Shown here: positions 1 through 64,000 of the stretch, piece after piece
Position numbering within the stretch: the stretch's first letter is position 1
Layout: each line of letters starts with the position of its first letter
NCBI GenBank assembly: GCA_034440635.1
Contig: JAOTON010000210.1
Span: forward strand, 1,302,001 to 1,366,000
DNA length: 64,000 nt
Source of the DNA: Lepas anatifera
Taxonomy: Eukaryota; Arthropoda; Thecostraca; Lepadidae
Direction of reading: 5' to 3'
The notes under the pieces: generated by a model
Database searches by the model: none
Told to the model about the DNA's origin: nothing
Seen by the model: the letters and a program-made list of their open reading frames with translations, nothing else
Program-made: the position numbers and the translations under genes

Positions 1-58472
<58,472 letters not shown>

Positions 58473-58575
58473 GCTCACGGGGCCACCGTGCGCGTGTGTC
58501 GCGCGGGGCCACCGTGCGCGTGTGTCGCGCGGGGCCACCGTGCGCGTGTGTCGCGCGGGGTCACCGTGCGCGTGT
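58473..58575 (+). repeat. 26-bp tandem repeat at the start of the 3' UTR
   Basis: Starting eight bases after the stop codon, GGGGCCACCGTGCGCGTGTG + TCGCGC is repeated about four times. The units are CpG-rich and lie in the presumed 3' UTR. Confidence 0.9.
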
Positions 58576-61500
58576 GTCGCAGCCAAGCGCTTCTCCCAAC
58601 GCGTCTGCCCCGTTAGCAGTGTATATTGTAAGTTGTCGGGCTAGTAATCGGGGCGGCGTGAATTCATCGTCACCGGATGGCGAGCGCCTGTGTGAAGTGT
58701 GGCGTTTGTATATTATGTTCATCATTGACTGGAGGGCAGCTGGGAAGGCGTCGAAGCGGGGAGTGCCTCCCGCCCCGGACCGTCCCGTCAGCTCCGGGAT
58801 ACATTGCGTTATTGTGTTGTACATTTCCCGCGGCTTCAGCCGCGACGGCGTGCCGGGATTTGTGACCTGTTATGCGTTGGCATTATCGTCCCATTCAATC
58901 CGCACTGCAATACACCTGAGCGAACATAGAGGTGATGTCTACGATAACGCGACCGGCGGAGGGATTTCGTGCTGTCGCCACCGAAAGTTAGAAGTCAACG
59001 GCGCGAATAGAAATGACGACGCCGTAATGGAAAACTGTGCTGCGAGTGCTGACGACTCCGGGACGCCGTCAGCTCCGGTTTAGAGGGGAGAATATGAATC
59101 TGTTGCTATTTGGGTTAAATGGAGCGGCCACAAAAGTACGAGTTTGAATCCGTTATCCAATAGTATGGGACATCCTCTTGGTTCTTCTAGAGAACGATCA
59201 GAACCCAGTGGCACGAGACACCCGCATACAGGAGTCGATTCGGCCGTTCCTGCGGTCGGTACTGTCCCGGGGCTGTTTAAGCATCTGGGGCAAATACAGT
59301 ACTCCATGATCCTGTCTTTATTATATAGACAAGCCAAAGCTGACGACACCTGTTAACCAGGTAGCGCGTGTTAACCAGGTAAGGCGTAAACTGCATCCCA
59401 CCCCAGTTGTTAACGGTGTGTTACTTATTAAATTTGAACCAATCACTAACCAGTAAAGCTCATTTTCAAACAAGTGATACTCACCCCAGATACATGAGCA
59501 ATCGCAGTGCACTCTAGAAACGTACAGAATACGGGAACGGACTTGTCGACTCGTAACCGGGAGCCTGTCTTTCAGACTCCCGGTTACATGATTCCATAAG
59601 TGCGTTCCCACGGCCGGTAAGTAAATATACGGTAATGAAGCTGCTCATGTATCCGAGGTAATTAAGAAAAGCCAGACTCTGACTAAGAAAAGCGAGTCAT
59701 GTCCTTACTAAAGCAGAAATCGCAGTGTCAAGCTACCCCACAAGCTGTATAAATTTACCCTAGCAGTGTGGCAGGTTGATGTTGACTCCAGTGGGGCAAA
59801 TGCTCGCACATTCTAACTCGTGGAGGCCGAGAGGATGAAAAAAGAGTGGAGTAGAACTGGAATGAACTCGACTTTGTTATTAATTACTAACTCATTCAAG
59901 ACAACTGAGCGGGGTTATGACCCCTTTAATGAAAAGTGCATTGACACGCCCCACTCTCACCACAGTCGCCCGTAACAAAATCCGCCAAGCACAGGTTCCA
60001 AAGTGCACGAGAGACTTGTCCGCGGAGCGTGGCCATTACGTCTCGTTGCCAAGTTTACCTCATCCCACGTGACCACCCGAGGAGGACCGGGTCTACAGGT
60101 ACTTTGACCCTTTTCACCGCGAGCAGGAAGTTTTGGGACAAATGACATCGATGAAGATGCTTATCGGCATGCTCTAACACCAGGCTATCTCCCATTATGA
60201 ATGTGGCAAATTAATTATAAGGTTGAACTGCACCTAGTGCTTAAATGGGAAATATTACTTAAAGGATCCCGATGCTTCTGAAAAGTTCGGCCCCTGCCGA
60301 GTTTCAGACCACTACATGTGCGGCGGCGTTGTTAAAATGTTTCGAAAGGTGACGGGGGAAATACGGTTAACTCAAGTACCGAGAAGCGTCAGATCTCCCA
60401 TCCCCAATGGGCCAGGCACCAGCTCCACCCGACCTCCTCGTTTCAGCTAGCGCGCTGCGGAGAGCTGCGCCACCAAGCTTGTTGCGGTTTCACTCTGGAG
60501 AAGACCCGTCTACGTCTCACGTAGAATCCATATGTCTCATGGACTGGTGGGTCCAGACGATCCTGAGCCGTGCAGTCTCAGCGCCTCCAAAAATGTCAAC
60601 GTGGACACATTGCCAGTAGCCAGCTGAAATTTAATCTGGGCCAGCTTCCCACCCGCTAGCCCGCCCAACCACGAGTTAGACCCAACCCTAGTATAATCGC
60701 GACTTCGCCCCTCGGATCTGAATTCAGAAACACCGACCACGCCTGGCACATCCCGCGCTTCCGATGGTTACATGCGCAACCTCCGCCCGTGACGTTACTC
60801 CGTCACATCGTCGTCAAAACACCACCCTCGACGGTTACACTGGCAGTCACAGCACGCCAGTTGAGCGGCGCCGTACCAGACACGTGACCCGGATTAAAAC
60901 ACCGTTCTGAATCATCCATTATTTTCGCTAGATTCATCAAATGCAACGCCAACGCCAGCCCGTGGGGCTGGGGTGACCTGCGGCCACACACCGCACGAGC
61001 TCCACGCCCTACACCGGTTAGCTGCTCCTCTGACGCTGTGGCCGGGGTCGGGGCTGCCACCCGCTGCGTGTGGTGCAGGTAACTGACCCGTCAACCGGCG
61101 GAAAACAGACCACGCGCGTCCATCGATGCTGCCGTCTCAGTTCGACCGGCTTCATTCACGCTTTTTAGCATAGGTAAATTTTCTGACCCGTAATTGAAAG
61201 GCGACTGCGAAGGGGCAATAGAGCTTGAAAAAAACTGAGCAACAGACGCGTTCTCAGAACCATGCTGAGTTCCCAGTATGAAAAGCATCCTGTATAAGAA
61301 GCATTTCATCTGAGCAAGTATCCAACACAAGGGTTCATCTTCACAACGTACATGAAGAAAAGTGGCCAACAAAGGACAGCAGTTCTCCAACACAATTGTA
61401 TAAACGTCACCTCCCTTCGACTTGGGGAGGTCAGATAAACTAATCGGAAATCGAGAAGGCATATGAGCCCTTCCGTGGGTCGACGGAGCACCCGGTGGCT

Positions 61501-62673
61501 CTCAAACGAATCCAGAGAGGAATCCAGAATTACAATCGAAACAGGCACGCAGCAGACCCTCCAGTACTGGAAGATACCTTCAGACTAGACACTGTGAGAA
61601 CAGTTCAATTAGGACTAACGCTGTCATCCGGCTATTTATGGTCTATCTGGAAGATGCATGCGCTTAGCTGAGACGAAGGAAGAATTCTAAAAGATCGTGA
61701 CGCTCAGCTCGGGGAGAGCATATACGGAAAGACTCGACACCGCATCAGATCACATGAATATTCTTATGAAACCTAATTACAAATAGAATTGTGCTACAAC
61801 TCCACATAATTGCCGCGATGACACTTCCCCTTCTAAATGCATTTTGTATGTCGCATTCATCAACTTGTGAGCACATAGCTTCCTAACCAGAAGCATGGCA
61901 CTCGGCATTTGCTCAACAGGCTGCCTCCTGTACAAGATCTCACTTGGACACCTCTGCTTAATCTCAGTTGGAGAGCGCACACTACTAGAATCAGCAGCAC
62001 GCGTTCCGCCCGCGCCCACGAATCACCGCGAAGCTCCGAGCGCTATGTCAGCACACGCGTCTCTTTGAACACCCGTTAGAGCATATGTCCTTTCACAGTC
62101 GCCCGCCGCACACCGGCGCTTCAGTGCGTCCAGTTCCCGCCCACTACAGCCGCAGATGTCTGAGACACTCGCCTCGCCTCGCCGACTCGCCACTCCAGCC
62201 GGTGCGGCGGCTGGCCTGAGTCTGAGGAGCCGCAGCGGGGCGTTATCACGGAGAGGTTCGGCTCGCCGTGGGACCAAGAGTCGGGTACGCCCGGCAGCAG
62301 CGCCCCCGCCAGATGCCTCTCACACAGGCCTCCACCTGGACTGCCGCACGTCGACATCAGCCCAGACCGGGACGGCTTTGAACAGACCTGGTGCGTCGGT
62401 GCTAACCATAGCAGTTCAACTGACTGGAAAGTGCAGAGCAGTGTCCACCACTCAACTAGACTTCTCATGTATCCGGCAAAATAATGCTATGGTTCCTTGC
62501 ACCGCCTCGTTAGCGCAGAGTAACCGTTATAAGACTCTAGAATACGGGGGCCCGTTGCAGACCCTCTCTCCGCAGAGGGTCACGGAGCCGGAGCGCTGTG
62601 CACAGCTGGGCCGCTCCTCAGCACTGGGAGCCCTGTAGAACCGAGCCGGAGCCGACGCGGCAGCCGGGCGGCG
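58576..62673 (+). other. Intergenic region between convergent KMT2C/D and ARIH2
   Basis: 4.1 kb, presumed to hold the 3' UTRs of both genes. An ATTAAA at 59427-59432 is a weak polyadenylation-signal candidate for KMT2C/D. A perfect 11-bp stem hairpin lies at 59553-59587. Open frames here (for example 58430-59083 plus and 61091-61462 minus) have no recognisable domain. No mobile element was identified. Confidence 0.55.
59553..59587. other. Perfect 11-bp inverted repeat (hairpin)
   Basis: GTAACCGGGAG at 59553-59563 is the exact reverse complement of CTCCCGGTTAC at 59577-59587, separated by 13 bases that can pair three more (CTG/CAG). No U-tract or histone-type context; the function is unknown. 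Confidence 0.8.
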
Positions 62674-62829
62674 CTACGCCTCGATGAACTCCCGCAGCAG
62701 CATGGCACGACTGCGCTCCACCCGACTCATGTGGTTCTCCAGCTCGCCGCGGTCCGTGCTCTCGGCGCGCTCCACCTTCCAGGAGAGCTCCTCAATGTCC
62801 AACTCCAGCTGCGCCTGCTGGTACTCAAA
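62674..62829 (-). CDS. ARIH2: ARIH2 (ariadne-2) last exon: C-terminal ariadne domain
   Basis: Stop TAG is read from plus 62674-62676; the acceptor TGTTGGGCAG in minus orientation precedes 62829. Encodes [40 protein letters not shown] and [11 protein letters not shown], 51 residues. It matches the end of human ARIH2 ([34 protein letters not shown]...LLKDFHDT) and not ARIH1. ARIH2 is an RBR-type E3 that works with neddylated CUL5 ligases; the ariadne domain autoinhibits the RING2 catalytic domain. Confidence 0.96.
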   Translation of the reverse strand, partial: FEYQQAQLELDIEELSWKVERAESTDRGELENHMSRVERSRAMLLREFIEA

Positions 62830-63239
62830 CTGCCCAACAGCAACAGGCCGTGCCACACCCCGGGTCCAGCACACAGACGCTATGTTGACGTATGCATTTC
62901 ATTCAAAACACAGTACATGGCGGCGAGGCACGCTTTTGACATCGCAGCGGTACGTGAGGCAAGTGAACGATGTGTGGTGAGGTGGTCATTGAAAAAATCA
63001 TAACAAAGGCAATGCAGAGAGCGAGTGCGAGAGAGAAGAATCATTCGCACGTTTGTGAGCACACAGCTTTCGCCTTGCGTGAATTGCGGGCGGCAATAGC
63101 GCATCCTATCACACATTTGAAACAAGTAGATGATATGACGGATAGAGTTAATATTTATGAGCCGGCTATTCTGCGCGGTTGTTAGATCCCGGGCGGGGAC
63201 CAGGTCAGGTCTGTGTGTGCTTGCCAGGCAGCAACTCAC
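62830..63239 (-). other. ARIH2 intron
   Basis: 410-bp intron between the last two exons, GT..AG in minus orientation (donor from plus 63239-63238, acceptor from plus 62831-62830). Nothing else recognised. Confidence 0.8.
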
Positions 63240-63331
63240 CAGTGCCTTACGGGGGCCCGATTCCAGGTAGTAGGCGTAGGGATAGGTGTACTGCAGAGTG
63301 TATCTGCACTTGGCCAGCAGCGCGGCGGCGT
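63240..63331 (-). CDS. ARIH2: ARIH2 penultimate exon: ariadne domain
   Basis: Minus-strand acceptor TTTACCGCAG, donor GTGAGT. Encodes [20 protein letters not shown] and [10 protein letters not shown], nearly identical to human ARIH2 [29 protein letters not shown]. It is entered in phase 1 (completing an Asp codon) and left in phase 0 into FEYQQ. Confidence 0.96.
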
Positions 63332-63585
63332 CTGCGGTAAACCAGCCGACCGTCACACACACATCCCGCCTACCATCCACTCAGAAGACGCGCTAGTCCC
63401 ATCGGTCTAACAAGCATACACATCACATTTTGGGGAGGCCAGATTTACTGAGACGTAAAGCCGACGCCCACACTGCAATGGAAGCTCCCGGGGCGGGTAA
63501 GAACGCTGTCATGGCATTCACCCCCTGTATTGTGAGATAGGCTGTGGTACAGTCAGTAGGCTCGGCCGTGAGACCAGACTCTCAC

Positions 63586-63706
63586 CGAGCAGGTACTGCC
63601 AGTCGATCCAGGTGCCGCTGGCGTCGTTCACCTTCTGGTTGATCCTGTCCACAATCTTCTGGCGAGTGTAAGTCTCCAGCGACAGCGACTTGGAGTGGTT
63701 CTCCCA
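63586..63706 (-). CDS. ARIH2: ARIH2 exon: start of ariadne domain
   Basis: Minus-strand acceptor GCTGTCACAG before 63706, donor GTGAGA from 63585. Encodes [40 protein letters not shown], matching [22 protein letters not shown]...GTWIDWQYL of human ARIH2. Phase 0 in, phase 1 out. The RING1-IBR-RING2 exons lie upstream, beyond the window. Confidence 0.95.
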
Positions 63707-63763
63707 CTGTGACAGCACCGCACAGCGGTAATGGTAACGCACAGCGCAAACTGTGTCACATCC

Positions 63764-64000
63764 AGAACCCACTGGTTACACACAGCATCCGCTGGTCACA
63801 CACAGCACCCACTGGTCACGACTAGCACCCACTGGTCACACACAGCACCCGCTGGTTACACACAACACCCAATAGTTACACACGGCACCTACTGGTTACA
63901 CACAGCACCCACTGGTTACACACAACACCCGCTGGTTACACACAGCACCTACTGGTTACACACGGCACCTACTGGTTACACACAGCACCTACTGGATACA
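63764..64000. repeat. 20-bp minisatellite in an ARIH2 intron
   Basis: About twelve units of CACACAGCACCCACTGGTTA with point variants (Y at the CAY position, GGTCA for GGTTA), running to the window end and probably beyond. Confidence 0.95.

Noticed and set aside
61091..61462. 123-aa minus-strand open frame in the intergenic region
   Set aside because: No recognisable domain, codon use unlike the neighbouring genes, no splice or promoter evidence.
63764..64000. Regularly spaced repeats resembling a CRISPR array
   Set aside because: Units are contiguous with no unique spacers, in a eukaryotic intron: a minisatellite.

Overview
This is eukaryotic DNA. Protein-coding information comes in short, phase-matched exons with GT..AG borders, separated by introns that hold SINEs, miniature DNA transposons, minisatellites and non-LTR retrotransposons. 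Almost the whole plus strand (1 to 58472) is the 3' part of one very large gene: the single KMT2C/KMT2D-type (MLL3/MLL4; Drosophila Lpt + trr) histone H3 lysine-4 methyltransferase. Codons are strongly G/C-ending, and the coding sequence is full of glutamine, proline and alanine tracts. The conserved landmarks run in family order: HMG box, glutamine/proline-rich linkers with LxxLL boxes, a conserved coiled-coil segment, a small zinc-binding module, extended PHD, FYRN, FYRC, the WDR5-binding Win motif, SET and post-SET. An invertebrate, probably an arthropod and perhaps a crustacean, is my best guess; this is inference from gene structure and repeat content only.

Layout. 1-1044: tail of the N-terminal half, ending in the HMG box. 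1045-6390: long intron with one uncertain exon. 6391-10039: Q/P-rich exons, including a roughly 130-codon CAG/CAA tract. 10040-21903: 11.9 kb intron packed with old mobile elements (two TTAA-type MITE copies, SINEs, a gag-only retroelement, a hAT-like MITE, a large inverted repeat pair). 21904-31433: the acidic, coiled-coil and giant Q/P/A exons. 31434-45022: 13.6 kb intron built from a 29-bp minisatellite into which two non-LTR retrotransposons have inserted head to head; one of these carries a piggyBac-like MITE. 45023-49296: a second giant exon. 50361-58472: twelve compact exons carrying the conserved C-terminal domains to the stop codon at 58470-58472. 58473-62673: 4.2 kb intergenic space. 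62674 to beyond 63706, minus strand: the last three exons of an ariadne-2 (ARIH2) RBR E3 ubiquitin ligase, convergent with KMT2C/D. The window ends in an intronic minisatellite.

How it works together. KMT2C/D is the catalytic scaffold of the COMPASS-like complex that mono-methylates H3K4 at enhancers and serves as a nuclear-receptor coactivator. ARIH2 is an unrelated neighbour acting with neddylated cullin-RING ligases. I see no operon, phage, CRISPR or defence system. The most unusual features are architectural: minisatellites repeatedly abut splice junctions of the KMT2 gene (one multiplies a perfect 5' splice site about 22-fold), transposons are nested with clean target-site signatures, and four reading-frame breaks fall in low-complexity parts of otherwise well-conserved exons. 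The breaks look like assembly indels, but that needs checking.
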